Positions 36,140-44,294 of a stretch of 64,000 nt of DNA are shown one piece after another. Below the pieces are notes generated by a model. That model did not search any database and had not been told where the DNA came from. It worked only from the letters and a program-made list of their open reading frames with translations. The translations under genes and the position numbers were made by a program. Every line of letters begins with the position of its first letter. Position 1 is the first letter of the stretch. This DNA is from CBDCYS01 sp965226245 (GTDB taxonomy: Bacteria > Acidobacteriota > Terriglobia > Bryobacterales > UBA6623), in contig CBDDCL010000015.1 of the NCBI GenBank assembly GCA_965226245.1, positions 4,092,001 through 4,156,000 on the forward strand. Direction: 5' to 3'.

Positions 36140-37651
36140 CTATGCGGCGGAGAGTTTCAGCGGCCCGACGCGCACTGGTTCTTCAATTTGAAAATCGCGA
36201 GAGATGGGCCAGTAAGTCACCAGCAGTTCCAACCCGAACCCGGTTTGCCGGAAAGACAGCACGGCCACATGGTTTCCTTTCTGGGGATGCAGCATCTCGC
36301 ACTGGAAACGGCGCCCCAGAGTTTCCCGCGCCAGGAAAGCTGGCGGCTTTTTCGGTTTGCCATGGCGCGGGAAAGGATCAGGATGTCCGAAAAAGCTCTT
36401 GATCCCGCCGAAGATCGTTTGGACTTGATCCTTACCGATGGTCGCGACGAGCGAAGTTGGCGACGAGATCACCTCGTAGAACCCGGCGCCGCGTCCGTTT
36501 AGATTTCTGTCTTTCCCTTTCGTCACCCGGCCCCAGTGAACATCGCCGGTCAGCAACAAGAATTGCTTTCCGCCGTCGGCCAGCCGGGCCAGCTCCCTGG
36601 CGATGGGACCGTAGTCTTTGTAGTCAGGCAGAGTGTAGTCCGCCACGGCGCCTTTGAGTTTCCCGGCGGCCTTATCCAAAAGCGGCTGGCCCGAGGCGAT
36701 GACGGCGAACAAACCTGAATCGACGACGCGGGTCACCCAGCGCCGAAAGCGCTCGAGCGAGGCGGGAGAGAGCGCGAACTTTCTGTCGCGATCCCGCGAG
36801 GACCGCGTGTCCATCAGAAAGAAAGAAAGAGGGGGGACATCGAATTCAACGGCATCTCCCAACGCACCGGGCTGAGGCAACTGGAAGGCCTCGTACATTC
36901 GCCTAGCCGCCCGTTCCCAGTTGTTGCGGCCCCCATCTGTCCAAGTCTGCCTGATCACCGTGGCAGCGTGAGGATAGTTGTTCCAGTACTCGTGGTCGTC
37001 CGGGATCGAAACAGTCGGCGCGGCCCCGAGTATCCGCGCGTAGCCACTGGAGCCGGTCCAGTTCAGGCGGTAGTCCTTTTCAAACTTTTTCGCAAGTTTG
37101 CGCAAGCCGCCGCCTAAAATTCCGAAGGTCGGCAGATCCAGATAGACTTGATCCCCCAGCAGCAGCGTCAGGTCGGGCCGGAACCGCTCACGCTTCGCAA
37201 TCTCCGCCACAACGTTCCCGGCACGGCCCGCCCGGTCCTTGGCGAGGTGAAAGCAGGACGGCCCGCCCGGTCCTTGGCGAGGTGAAAGCACCAGCAGGAC
37301 GTTGAACCATTTCGAGAAGCCGGAGGGTACTTGGCCGGGAAGAGTTCTGACCCGGACTTGCGTGCTCTGAACAACACCATCCGTGTCGTTCACATGGACT
37401 TCCACGCGATGAGACGTCGCTGGCGTTATGTCCGGCCCTTGAAACTCGTAAACCCCGGTAAAGGCCCGCGGCTCGCCCGCCCGCACCGTCTCGGCCGGAC
37501 GAGCAATCTGAATCGGCCGCAGAGCGGCCGGCTCTTCGTTTCGGCCGTCGAGCCACCAGTGCAGAACTGGCGGGTCCGTGCCGCCGAACACGCCAACCCA
37601 AACCTGCACCCGGTCACCGGGAGCGGCGCGCGGATGCAGCACCACGTTCAT
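36140..37651 (-). CDS. PhoD-like metallophosphatase
   Basis: The 503-residue protein (ATG 37651) has a beta-rich N-terminal domain of about 115 residues and then a calcineurin-like domain: LLLGDQVYLDLP, SIPDDHEYWNN, FLMDTRSSRDRD and LLTGDVHWGRV, the metal-ligand blocks of PhoD-type phosphodi/monoesterases. No signal peptide is seen, so it may act in the cytoplasm, unlike classical Tat-exported PhoD. Residues around 128-142 (SPRQGPGGPSCFHLAKDRAG) contain a 9-residue insertion coded by a partial tandem duplication. Its stop is 12 nt upstream of the papain-like gene. The first 35 nt after ATG lie in the space to the transposase debris. Confidence 0.85.
   Translation of the reverse strand: MNVVLHPRAAPGDRVQVWVGVFGGTDPPVLHWWLDGRNEEPAALRPIQIARPAETVRAGEPRAFTGVYEFQGPDITPATSHRVEVHVNDTDGVVQSTQVRVRTLPGQVPSGFSKWFNVLLVLSPRQGPGGPSCFHLAKDRAGRAGNVVAEIAKRERFRPDLTLLLGDQVYLDLPTFGILGGGLRKLAKKFEKDYRLNWTGSSGYARILGAAPTVSIPDDHEYWNNYPHAATVIRQTWTDGGRNNWERAARRMYEAFQLPQPGALGDAVEFDVPPLSFFLMDTRSSRDRDRKFALSPASLERFRRWVTRVVDSGLFAVIASGQPLLDKAAGKLKGAVADYTLPDYKDYGPIARELARLADGGKQFLLLTGDVHWGRVTKGKDRNLNGRGAGFYEVISSPTSLVATIGKDQVQTIFGGIKSFFGHPDPFPRHGKPKKPPAFLARETLGRRFQCEMLHPQKGNHVAVLSFRQTGFGLELLVTYWPISRDFQIEEPVRVGPLKLSAA
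37225..37290 (-). repeat. 35-nt tandem duplication within the PhoD-like gene
   Basis: The unit around CCGGTCCTTGGCGAGGTGAA (37256-37290) repeats 37225-37255 almost exactly. One copy is read in the gene frame (CFHLAKDRAGR) and the other in a shifted frame (SPRQGPGGP). The net effect is consistent with an added 9 codons that keep the frame. Confidence 0.75.
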
Positions 37652-37689
37652 CAGCGACAACTCCAGATTCGCATCTTCACTTCTGTAAT

Positions 37690-38001
37690 GTACTCTCGCC
37701 TATCCTGAAATACAAGGCAGAACGCTAGATAATTAAAAAAAGACGATTCTAGGGACTGCAATTCGGCCTGCACCCGCAGCAGTTGCTGACAGAGGGGCAA
37801 TAACACTCCACGCTTGCGATGGGCGAGGAAACCGAAGAAGGGGATGCGGACGAAACCGCGCGGCAGTGTGTGCAGCAGAAACCGCCGCAGGAACTCCTCG
37901 GCGGTGAGTGTCATCAGCCGTTGTTTGCTGCCGTGAGCATAATCCTTCCACCGAAAGGTGATCACGTTATCAATCACTTGCCCCCACAACCGCCTACTCA
38001 A
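37690..38001 (-). pseudogene. IS91-like transposase C-terminal fragment
   Basis: The frame reads VIDNVITFRWKDYAHGSKQR, then LTAEEFLRRFLLHTLPRGFV and FFGFLAHRKRG, which matches the conserved C-terminal part of IS91-family (Y2 rolling-circle) transposases. The catalytic N-terminal part is missing. It is joined on the upstream side to a fragment of a different transposase, so both are debris. Confidence 0.75.
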
Positions 38002-38241
38002 CCGCCGGATTTGGGTTCAACAGCTTCTCCACCCGGCGCAAGCTGAGTCCGCTGATCTTGACGAGATAGCAGTGCACGATCCCTTTGTCTTTTTCGACAG
38101 ACCCAGGTACTGCTGGGCGCGCAAGACGCGCTCGACCAAGCCGCAGACCTGCCGGCGGCCGGCTACGGCGAAGCTGAGAGTGTTGCTGGCGTCGAGAAAC
38201 TCTCGCATCTCGGCCAGCGTGAGAGGTTCGGCATGCTGCAT
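38002..38241 (-). pseudogene. N-terminal fragment of an integrase-type (IS481-like) transposase
   Basis: The sequence MQHAEPLTLAEMREFLDASN, then RRQVCGLVERVLRAQQYLGL in one frame and GIVHCYLVKISGLSLRRVEK in the next frame reads as one N-terminal HTH region after a one-base shift (at about 38085). Such starts belong to integrase-core IS transposases. The catalytic domain is replaced by the IS91-like fragment, so it is a pseudogene at the edge of IS debris. Confidence 0.6.
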
Positions 38242-38450
38242 GCTGACTTACATTCACCCGCATTGTGCCCTGACCCGTCCTGTGCGCTTTCAGGATCATC
38301 TTGTGTTGGATAACTCTGGCCGTGCCGGAAAGTGAACCGAACAAGCTATAATACGTTTCTGTCGAGTAATTTATCGGATCTAGGCTGCGTTGAGGACGCT
38401 GGCCGCGGGTCCGTTTTCCGAGCCAATTCACTCTTAGGAGGTTGCGTCCG

Positions 38451-38957
38451 ATGAGCGCCAGCGCGATACCGAAGTCCCAGATGAATGCGAGTGCCGTCCA
38501 GGCCGAATCAAGCCCGTCGATTCCCGGCGTCAAGAGTTTCGTGCGTATAGCGGACTGGATCACGAACGAGAAGTTCGAGCTCATTAACATGACGGATCGC
38601 ATCAACGAAATCGTCAGCAAGAGCGGTGTCAAGGACGGCATCGTTCACTTGCAGTCTCTCCATACGACCGCGGCCGTGTTCATCAACGAATGGCAGGATG
38701 CTCTGCTGTACGACATCGGGACTGTCCTTGAACAGTTCGTTGGCCGCGATGAGAAATGGCGTCATGACGATCCGGCATACTCCGATTGCGAGCGGAAGAA
38801 CGCTGCTTCCCACCTGCGCGGTCTCATGCTCGGCTCCTCGGTTTCGCTCCAAGTCCGCAACACCAAGGTTCTGCTCGGAACCTGGCAGAGCATTATCCTG
38901 GCGGAGCTGGACGGCCCGCGGAGCCGTTCGGTTTCGGTCCAAGTCATGGGTGTTTAG
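38451..38957 (+). CDS. YjbQ family (UPF0047) protein
   Basis: The 168-residue protein starts at ATG 38451 behind a perfect AGGAGG; a TTG nine bases upstream would overlap that site. The core LQSLHTTAAVFINEW-type segment, WRHDDPAYSDCERKNAASHLRG and LGTWQSIILAELDGPR are UPF0047 hallmarks with the conserved His and Glu/Asp residues. E. coli YjbQ has weak thiamin-phosphate synthase activity, and the true role is open. The first 30 residues are a low-complexity extension. No thiamin genes are near. Confidence 0.88.
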   Translation: MSASAIPKSQMNASAVQAESSPSIPGVKSFVRIADWITNEKFELINMTDRINEIVSKSGVKDGIVHLQSLHTTAAVFINEWQDALLYDIGTVLEQFVGRDEKWRHDDPAYSDCERKNAASHLRGLMLGSSVSLQVRNTKVLLGTWQSIILAELDGPRSRSVSVQVMGV

Positions 38958-39119
38958 CTAGGGGTCTTGTGGGGCGCCGCAACTCCGCTACGCCGCGCCA
39001 CGATGCCGCAGCTGATTCTTGAAATAGCGGCTGTTAACGACCTTTCATGCGGATGAAATGTTCCGCGGTCATGCCGCATCTGTTTTGCGGTGCGACGCGC
39101 CCCACAGCGCAGCCCAGAC

Positions 39120-39560
39120 ATGAGTAAGATTTTCACGCTGCAAGAAGCCGAGCGTTTGGTCCCCACCGTGAAAGAGTGGCTCCAGCGGGCGATCGAGTCA
39201 AAGCGCGAGGTCGATACAGTCGAACGCGAGTTGCAGGGCATCAATGAACGAATCAACCTCCTGGGAGGCTCCGAAATCAACCCTGCCGCCGTTCTCAAGC
39301 TGAAGCGCGCGAGGGACGAGGCTCTGCGTACACTTCGGAACGTCGTCGGCCAAATCGAGGCCAGCGGCTGTTTGGTCAAAGATCTCGATAGGGGACTTGT
39401 TGATTTCCCGGCTTTACTGGGCGATGAGGAAGTTTACCTGTGCTGGAAATTGGGTGAGGATTCCATCGGCTATTGGCACCGGGTCGAGGAGGGATACGCG
39501 GGGCGCAAGCCGATCGGCGATGATTTTGGCAGGTCTTCCGGCTCGGAGAGGCCCAACTAG
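39120..39560 (+). CDS. DUF2203 family protein
   Basis: I start at ATG 39120 (MSKIFTLQEAERLVPTVKEW), which gives 146 residues, the usual length for DUF2203. Residues 5-95 are a coiled-coil-like helical pair, then GCLVKDLDRGLVDFPALLGD and VYLCWKLGEDSIGYWHRVEE, both family hallmarks. The frame is open 30 nt further up (39090), but the family starts here. The function is unknown. It follows yjbQ by 162 nt on the same strand. Confidence 0.88.
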   Translation: MSKIFTLQEAERLVPTVKEWLQRAIESKREVDTVERELQGINERINLLGGSEINPAAVLKLKRARDEALRTLRNVVGQIEASGCLVKDLDRGLVDFPALLGDEEVYLCWKLGEDSIGYWHRVEEGYAGRKPIGDDFGRSSGSERPN

Positions 39561-39567
39561 ACTGCGG

Positions 39568-40023
39568 CTAGGACGTACGATCGATGATCAGTTCCATCAC
39601 CTGACCCAGCAGCGGATAGTATTGCAGTTTGACTTTCGATCCCGTCTTCAGCTCTTCCAGAGTCAGCTTTTTTCTTCCCAGTAATTTGGCGGCCTTCTTG
39701 GATGCCTTGATCTGTTCGCGGCCGCTCGGCTGGGGAAAGGTGAGTTCCAATCCATCCTTTTGCTTTAGGGGAACGATCGTGACGGTGCGCTTCTTAAGGT
39801 CGATCTTATCCAGCACCCCCTTGACCTTGACTATTTTCAGAACGGAAGTGGGCTTGTTGATCGGTGTTTTGTGCTCTCCTGTATAGCGCTCTGTCGTGCG
39901 GACCTTGTCTCCAGTGGCGGTAGTTGATGTTTTCTGCGCCGAAAGCAGGACGGACCCGATCAGCAACAGCGATCCAAGCAGTGCCACCATGCCGAAACGG
40001 CTTCGCCGCGTAGCGTTCATCAT
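39568..40023 (-). CDS. Exported protein of unknown function, about 151 aa
   Basis: I start at ATG 40023 (MMNATRRSRFGMVALLG), behind GGGGA; a frame to 40035 is less likely. A signal peptide or single N-terminal helix (residues 11-30) precedes a Lys/Thr-rich soluble part (ERYTGEHKTPINKPTSVLKI and GVLDKIDLKKRTVTIVPLKQ), predicted as beta strands. It has no known motif. It converges with the DUF2203 gene, 7 nt apart. Confidence 0.55.
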   Translation of the reverse strand: MMNATRRSRFGMVALLGSLLLIGSVLLSAQKTSTTATGDKVRTTERYTGEHKTPINKPTSVLKIVKVKGVLDKIDLKKRTVTIVPLKQKDGLELTFPQPSGREQIKASKKAAKLLGRKKLTLEELKTGSKVKLQYYPLLGQVMELIIDRTS

Positions 40024-40182
40024 CGGGTTCCCCATTCCTTCTTTAGTATGGTGAGCCTGCGTTCAGGCGTCAAGGTTTCCGCGTGCCGCTCAGCACAGTT
40101 GTCTTGCCCCCGTTGCAAGCAGTTCATGCACCGCACCCGCCGCGGCTGGCTCCTTGCCTCGGCCAATCCGGCGGGCAAGCCC

Positions 40183-40692
40183 CTACAGCACCGACCTCAC
40201 ATAGTTGACGATCTCCGGATGCCCCCAATCTTCGGGGCCGATGTATTTCCGAATCACGATGCCCTGGCGGTCGATCAAGTAAGTTTCCGGATACTTCATG
40301 GTCCCGTAGCGAACACTGACCGTTCGCTCGGGATCGCGCACCGTCGGAAAACTCACGCCCCAGCGCTGGAGGAAACGGTCGTAGATTTCCTCCTCCTCAT
40401 CCACGCTGACTCCGAGCACAACCAATCCATCCTCCCGAAATCGTTCGTAGAGATTATTGAGCGACGGCATCTCGGCGACGCAGGGCGGGCACCAGGTCGC
40501 CCAGAAGTTCAGCAGCACCAGTTTGCCGCGGTAATCGGCCAGGCGAACGCCGCCGGCTAGCTCGAATTCCGGCGCTTTGTCCCCGATTTCGACCTCGTAA
40601 ACGTGCAGGTAAGGAAGCACTCGATAGAACAAAAGACCCATCAGCCCCGCGATCAGGCAGAGAACGGCAAGCTCCTTTCTGGACCGTGGCAT
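40183..40692 (-). CDS. ResA/TlpA-like thiol-disulfide oxidoreductase
   Basis: The 169-residue protein has an N-terminal membrane helix (residues 8-25) and a thioredoxin-fold domain with LLNFWATWCPPCVAEMP, so the active-site Cys are 68 and 71. The cis-Pro segment is MKYPETYLIDRQG, and a typical redoxin insert lies between. This is the plan of ResA/CcmG-like reductants of apocytochrome c outside the membrane. A heme-related operon is present elsewhere in the window (hemX-hemA-hemC), but not adjacent. Divergent to the first PTPS gene (about 50 nt). Confidence 0.85.
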   Translation of the reverse strand: MPRSRKELAVLCLIAGLMGLLFYRVLPYLHVYEVEIGDKAPEFELAGGVRLADYRGKLVLLNFWATWCPPCVAEMPSLNNLYERFREDGLVVLGVSVDEEEEIYDRFLQRWGVSFPTVRDPERTVSVRYGTMKYPETYLIDRQGIVIRKYIGPEDWGHPEIVNYVRSVL

Positions 40693-40742
40693 AATGAGGT
40701 TTCTCGACCCTCACTGTAGCTAGTCGCAGCCGCTGACCGCAA

Positions 40743-41177
40743 ATGCTCCTGATCACGCGCAAAGCCGAGTTCTCGGCGTCGCACTACTGTGCCAGCCCGG
40801 CGCTCTCGCCCGAGCAGAACGAGGAACTGTACGGGCCGGCCTCCCGTCCCAGCGGACATGGCCACAATTACGTGCTCGAGGTGACCGTGGCGGGAGATGT
40901 CGACCCCACGAACGGCATGATCATGGATCTCAAGGATCTCAAGCAGATCATTCAAGATCGCGTCGTCGAGGTCTACGACCACCGCTTTTTGAATCACGAG
41001 GTGCCGCCGTTCGACCGCGTCGTGCCGACACCCGAAAACATCGTCAAGGACATATGGGAGCGTCTGACTCCCGGCGTGAACGAAGATGGCCGACGCCTCC
41101 ACGGGATTCGGCTTTACGAGACGGCTGACCTCTACGTGGACTACTTTGGAGAGGACGAGCACTCCTCCGAACCCTGA
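40743..41177 (+). CDS. 6-pyruvoyl-tetrahydropterin synthase/QueD family paralogue without the usual catalytic Cys
   Basis: The 144-residue protein has the family fold: zinc ligands His14 (FSASHY), His39 and His41 (PSGHGHNY), the Asp/His region EVYDHRFLNHEVPP and the C-terminal Glu-Asn block VVPTPENIVKDIWERL. Where the neighbour gene has a GKC catalytic Cys, this one has GPA (Ala33); Cys16 might substitute, but this is speculation. Loss or exchange of that Cys marks functional shifts in the PTPS superfamily. It is the first gene of a plus-strand set with a canonical PTPS and folE. The stop codon lies in a REP-like repeat (SEP-stop). Confidence 0.85.
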   Translation: MLLITRKAEFSASHYCASPALSPEQNEELYGPASRPSGHGHNYVLEVTVAGDVDPTNGMIMDLKDLKQIIQDRVVEVYDHRFLNHEVPPFDRVVPTPENIVKDIWERLTPGVNEDGRRLHGIRLYETADLYVDYFGEDEHSSEP

Positions 41178-41192
41178 ATGTAAGGGAGCGGT
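41171..41192 (+). repeat. REP-like family A copy overlapping the stop of the first PTPS gene
   Basis: ACCCTGAATGTAAGGGAGCGGT is a diverged family A copy; the TGA of the gene lies in its first bases and the copy is in gene sense. Confidence 0.55.
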
Positions 41193-41257
41193 CCGTTGCT
41201 TATCGGCCGCCGAATCCGGCCGCGGAGATGCCTCCCTCCTTGGGAGAAGCACGAAAA

Positions 41258-41677
41258 ATGCACTTAGCAAAACGCTATCCGTTCAGCGCCTCCCACAGGC
41301 TCCATTCGCCGCAATTGAGTGCCGAGGAAAATGCGCGTATATTCGGGAAGTGCAACAATCCTTTCGGACATGGGCACAATTACACGCTGGAAGTTGCGGT
41401 CAAGGGGCCGGTCGATGCCGGCTCGGGGATGGTGGTTCCGCGAAAGACCCTGAACAGCTTCGTTGAGCGGCACGTGATTTCCAAGCTGGATCACGCTAAC
41501 CTGAATTGCGATGTCGCCGAGTTCGAAGGGGTGGTTCCCAGCACGGAGAACCTGGCGCTGCTGGTCGAGAACTGGCTCAAGCAGGCCTGGGACGACGAAC
41601 TGGGAGGAGAGGGCCTGAAGCTGGCCCGAGTCCGCATCGAGGAGACTCCCCGCAACAGCTTTGAAATTCGAAACTAG
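41258..41677 (+). CDS. 6-pyruvoyl-tetrahydropterin synthase / QueD-type enzyme
   Basis: I start at ATG 41258 (MHLAKRYPFSASHRLHSP), giving 139 residues; ATG 41228 is also possible. The catalytic Cys32 is in FGKCNNPFGHGHNY, with zinc ligands His13, His38 and His40, and the Asp-His segment SKLDHANLNCD. This is a complete PTPS/QueD active site. It would turn dihydroneopterin triphosphate into 6-pyruvoyl-tetrahydropterin or 6-carboxy-tetrahydropterin. folE, which makes the substrate, follows 19 nt downstream, so the two are an operon. No other queuosine genes (queC, queE, queF) are seen, so a pterin use is as likely as queuosine. Confidence 0.9.
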   Translation: MHLAKRYPFSASHRLHSPQLSAEENARIFGKCNNPFGHGHNYTLEVAVKGPVDAGSGMVVPRKTLNSFVERHVISKLDHANLNCDVAEFEGVVPSTENLALLVENWLKQAWDDELGGEGLKLARVRIEETPRNSFEIRN

Positions 41678-41696
41678 GCTAATTCAAAACTGAAAC

Positions 41697-42323
41697 ATGG
41701 CTTCCCGTCACACTGTTCACGATCTTGCCGCCGAGACGCCGGGCGGCGATAAGCTGGACTCCGCGATTCCCGATCTTGTCCGCAAGATGATCGTCGAGTT
41801 GGGCGAAGACCCCAGCCGCGACGGGCTCCAGCGGACCCCCGAGCGTGTCGCCCAGACCTTCCAGGAGCTAACCAGGGGCTACGGCATGGACGTCGCCGAG
41901 ATCCTCAACGGGGCTCTGTTCGAGGTGTGCTACGACGAGATGGTGATCGTCAAGGACATCGAAATGTACAGTCTGTGCGAGCATCATCTGTTGCCCTTTT
42001 TCGGTAAGGTCCACGTAGCTTATCTTCCTCGCAAGAAGGTCATCGGCCTGAGCAAGATCGCCCGTCTGGTGGAAATGTACGCCCGGCGGTTCCAAATCCA
42101 GGAAAGATTGACCAACCAGATCGCCGAGACGATCCAAGACGCCATTGATCCGGTGGGGGTAGGCGTCATCATTGAAGCAAAACACCTCTGCATGATCATG
42201 CGCGGAGTCGAGAAGCAGCATTCCTCGGCGGTCACCAGCGCCATGCTCGGCGCCTTCCGCGAAAACCAGCAAACCCGCGAAGAATTTCTCGCTCTTGTTT
42301 CCAGAACCACCAACGGTGTCTAG
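41697..42323 (+). CDS. folE: GTP cyclohydrolase I
   Basis: The 208-residue protein has a N-terminal extension of about 25 residues and the GTP-CH-I core: GLQRTPERVAQTFQELTRGY, the zinc block SLCEHHLLPFFGKVHVAYLP and CMIMRGVEKQHSSAVTSAML with the second zinc Cys. It turns GTP into dihydroneopterin triphosphate for folate and pterin synthesis and forms a decamer. It starts 19 nt after the PTPS gene stop, so it is co-expressed with it. This order (PTPS then folE) suits production of a reduced pterin or queuosine. Confidence 0.96.
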   Translation: MASRHTVHDLAAETPGGDKLDSAIPDLVRKMIVELGEDPSRDGLQRTPERVAQTFQELTRGYGMDVAEILNGALFEVCYDEMVIVKDIEMYSLCEHHLLPFFGKVHVAYLPRKKVIGLSKIARLVEMYARRFQIQERLTNQIAETIQDAIDPVGVGVIIEAKHLCMIMRGVEKQHSSAVTSAMLGAFRENQQTREEFLALVSRTTNGV

Positions 42324-42370
42324 ACAGGTGGCGAGCGCCCCGGGGCTGTTGGCGGCTGGGTCGGGCAACT

Positions 42371-42577
42371 CTACTCGCCGGCCGCGGAAGCCTGCGGCTC
42401 AAGCAAGAACCGCGCCAACATTCCTTCAAAGTCAGCCGCTTCCGCGCCACTCAATCGGACCGGGTGATCGCGGTTTAACACGGTGATAGAGATTCCACCG
42501 TCTTCCGTCCGCTCGACATAAGAGACGGACTGCAAGTTGACGAAGCAGGTTCCAAGCTTGACAAACGTCTTGTCCAT
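42371..42577 (-). CDS. Small conserved-looking protein, 68 aa
   Basis: The product MDKTFVKLGTCFVNLQSVSY, then VERTEDGGISITVLNRDHPV, RLSGAEAADFEGMLARF, looks like a compact beta-rich domain with a C-terminal helix. I do not recognise a named family, but the sequence looks like a real small soluble protein. It is convergent with folE, and divergent from pyrE. Start is ATG 42577. Confidence 0.5.
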   Translation of the reverse strand: MDKTFVKLGTCFVNLQSVSYVERTEDGGISITVLNRDHPVRLSGAEAADFEGMLARFLLEPQASAAGE

Positions 42578-42713
42578 CGTGCTCCTATCCTATCTCATGT
42601 TTCGCCGCTGCGCGAAGGGGCCGCACTCCGTCCATATGGGTACGTGGTTGCCGGTACAATAGACGATTCGAAGGTTTCATGACGGATCTTCGGCCGACAA
42701 CGTACTGCTAACC

Positions 42714-43274
42714 ATGGAACCAACGGACCGAGAGCGGCTCAAGAAAATCCTGCAAACCCATTCGGTCAAGCGAGGGGACTTCGTTCTTGCTTCCGGAGAG
42801 CGTAGCGATGTCTACGTCGATGTCCGGCTGACCGCGCTGCGGGCCGAGGCGACCCCGCTCATCGGCAGTGCTTTCGTGCGCAAGATGCAGAAGCGCGGCT
42901 GGCATCCCGTCGCCGTCGGCGGACTCACCATGGGCGCTGACCCAATCGTCACGGCGATCTCGCGGCAAAGCCTCGAGTTTGGTCTCGAGATCAACGGTTT
43001 CCTGGTTCGCAAGGAAACGAAACAGCACGGCCGCCGGCAGTTTCTCGAAGGGCTCGCCGACACCAGCGGGCATGAGGTGGTCATCGTTGAGGATGTCTGC
43101 ACGACGGGCGGCTCCGCTATCCAAGCCATCGAGCGCTCGCGCGAGGCCGGCCTCAAAGTGATCGGCGCCATTTGCCTCGTCGACCGCGAGCAAGGTGGCC
43201 GGGAGGCGATCGAGCAAACCGGAGTCCCCTTCGATCGAATCTTTGCAATGGCGGAGCTGCTCGCGGACGATTAG
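42714..43274 (+). CDS. pyrE: Orotate phosphoribosyltransferase
   Basis: The 186-residue protein starts at ATG 42714 and has the PRPP-binding loop VVIVEDVCTTGGSAIQA (about residues 118-134), the KETKQHGRR flexible loop near 100, and LTMGADPIVTAI near 72, all marks of PyrE. It joins orotate and PRPP to form OMP, the fifth step of pyrimidine synthesis. No other pyr genes lie in the window, so it stands alone. A TACAAT box sits 54 nt upstream but without a clear -35. Confidence 0.94.
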   Translation: MEPTDRERLKKILQTHSVKRGDFVLASGERSDVYVDVRLTALRAEATPLIGSAFVRKMQKRGWHPVAVGGLTMGADPIVTAISRQSLEFGLEINGFLVRKETKQHGRRQFLEGLADTSGHEVVIVEDVCTTGGSAIQAIERSREAGLKVIGAICLVDREQGGREAIEQTGVPFDRIFAMAELLADD

Positions 43275-43503
43275 TTAGCAGGTCGCGCGGGCTGGGTCAG
43301 GGCTAGCCGAGGGCTAGTCGTCACCTAGCTAGTCGCACGTAGCCGTCACCGCCCCGAGGTGGCGCGCGCCTCCTGGCGGGCCGCGGCGGCCTCCGGGCCG
43401 ACGCCTGGAGTTTAACGTGGACTACCGTCCACGCCTAGAGTTTCTACATTCTGAAGATGAATTGGACAGGTATCTCTGCCCGCCACGGCGTTGGCGTCAA
43501 ACC

Positions 43504-43572
43504 GAGCCGCGCGCGTCAGCAAGCGGTTATGGGACAGACCAGCGGCAACCGCTTGCTGACGCGCGCGGCTCC
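43504..43572. repeat. Inverted pair of repeat family B
   Basis: Arms GAGCCGCGCGCGTCAGCAAG (then CGGTT) at 43504-43528 and the complement at 43547-43572 enclose an 18-nt loop. Same family as 18978-19067 and 58638-58662, with TCAGC in place of TAAGC. Confidence 0.85.
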
Positions 43573-43879
43573 TGACCCTGCATTATGGTTGGCAAAGCGG
43601 CAGGCCGGGATGTCAGTGGCCACGGCCTGGCGAAGTGATGGAAACAAAGAGGTTGCCGGTCGAGGTATAAATTTTCTTTACAAAATGTCCGGAAATGGCA
43701 GAGAATGGCAGAATATGGCACGATCTGGGCCATTTTCGACGCCTCGTCATGGTGTCAACCGATAATGTTTTTGTTTTCAGTGCCTGCGGTTGCAGGCGGC
43801 GGCGGGACCGTGGCACGCTCCCTAGCAAAGCGACAGGTTTTCTTGCGGATTTGAGGTATTCTTGTCGTTCGCCAAGGCG

Positions 43880-44003
43880 GGCGGATTGGCGGCAACTCGG
43901 GTGGACGGCAACTGCCACGCAAGACTATCCCAGTAAGACCATGCCACTAAGACATGTCGCCAGGAATGGCGACACGGCACGTCTGGAGACGTGCGCCACA
44001 TCG
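43880..44003 (+). repeat. Dispersed repeat D, copy 1
   Basis: About 120 nt, from GCGGATTGGCGGCAACTCGG to GACGTGCGCCACATCG, recur inverted at 50889-50993. Inside lies ACATGTCGCCAGGAATGGCG, able to form a hairpin (GTCGCC/GGCGAC). Confidence 0.8.
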
Positions 44004-44294
44004 GCTTGTCGCCAGCTTGCTTGTTTCCAGCTTTGCCTCGCGGGCTGGTGCGCTACTGGATACCGTTCTCATTGTAGCAGGCGGGGTCCGGCTTGTTGGC
44101 TCGCAAGGCGGGGCGAGTGGGGTCTAAGTGCTTGAAGAAACAGGGCCGCGGGAATATTTTGACGGCTGGTTACCGGAAGCAGGGTTTTGGGGCTGGAAGC
44201 CAGAGCGTGGTTCGGGCGGCGGACCGCAAGCCCGGGAAATGTAGAAACTCCAGGCGTCGGCCTCCGGGCCGACGTCGCCTGGACACAGTCCGTT

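Noticed and set aside
42655..42660. TACAAT box upstream of pyrE as a promoter
   Set aside because: No -35 element at the right distance; the motif alone is too short to report as a feature.
43695..44135. A 146-codon frame in the repeat patch
   Set aside because: It is made of repeat D and other repeat DNA with many Cys and Arg and no start signal.
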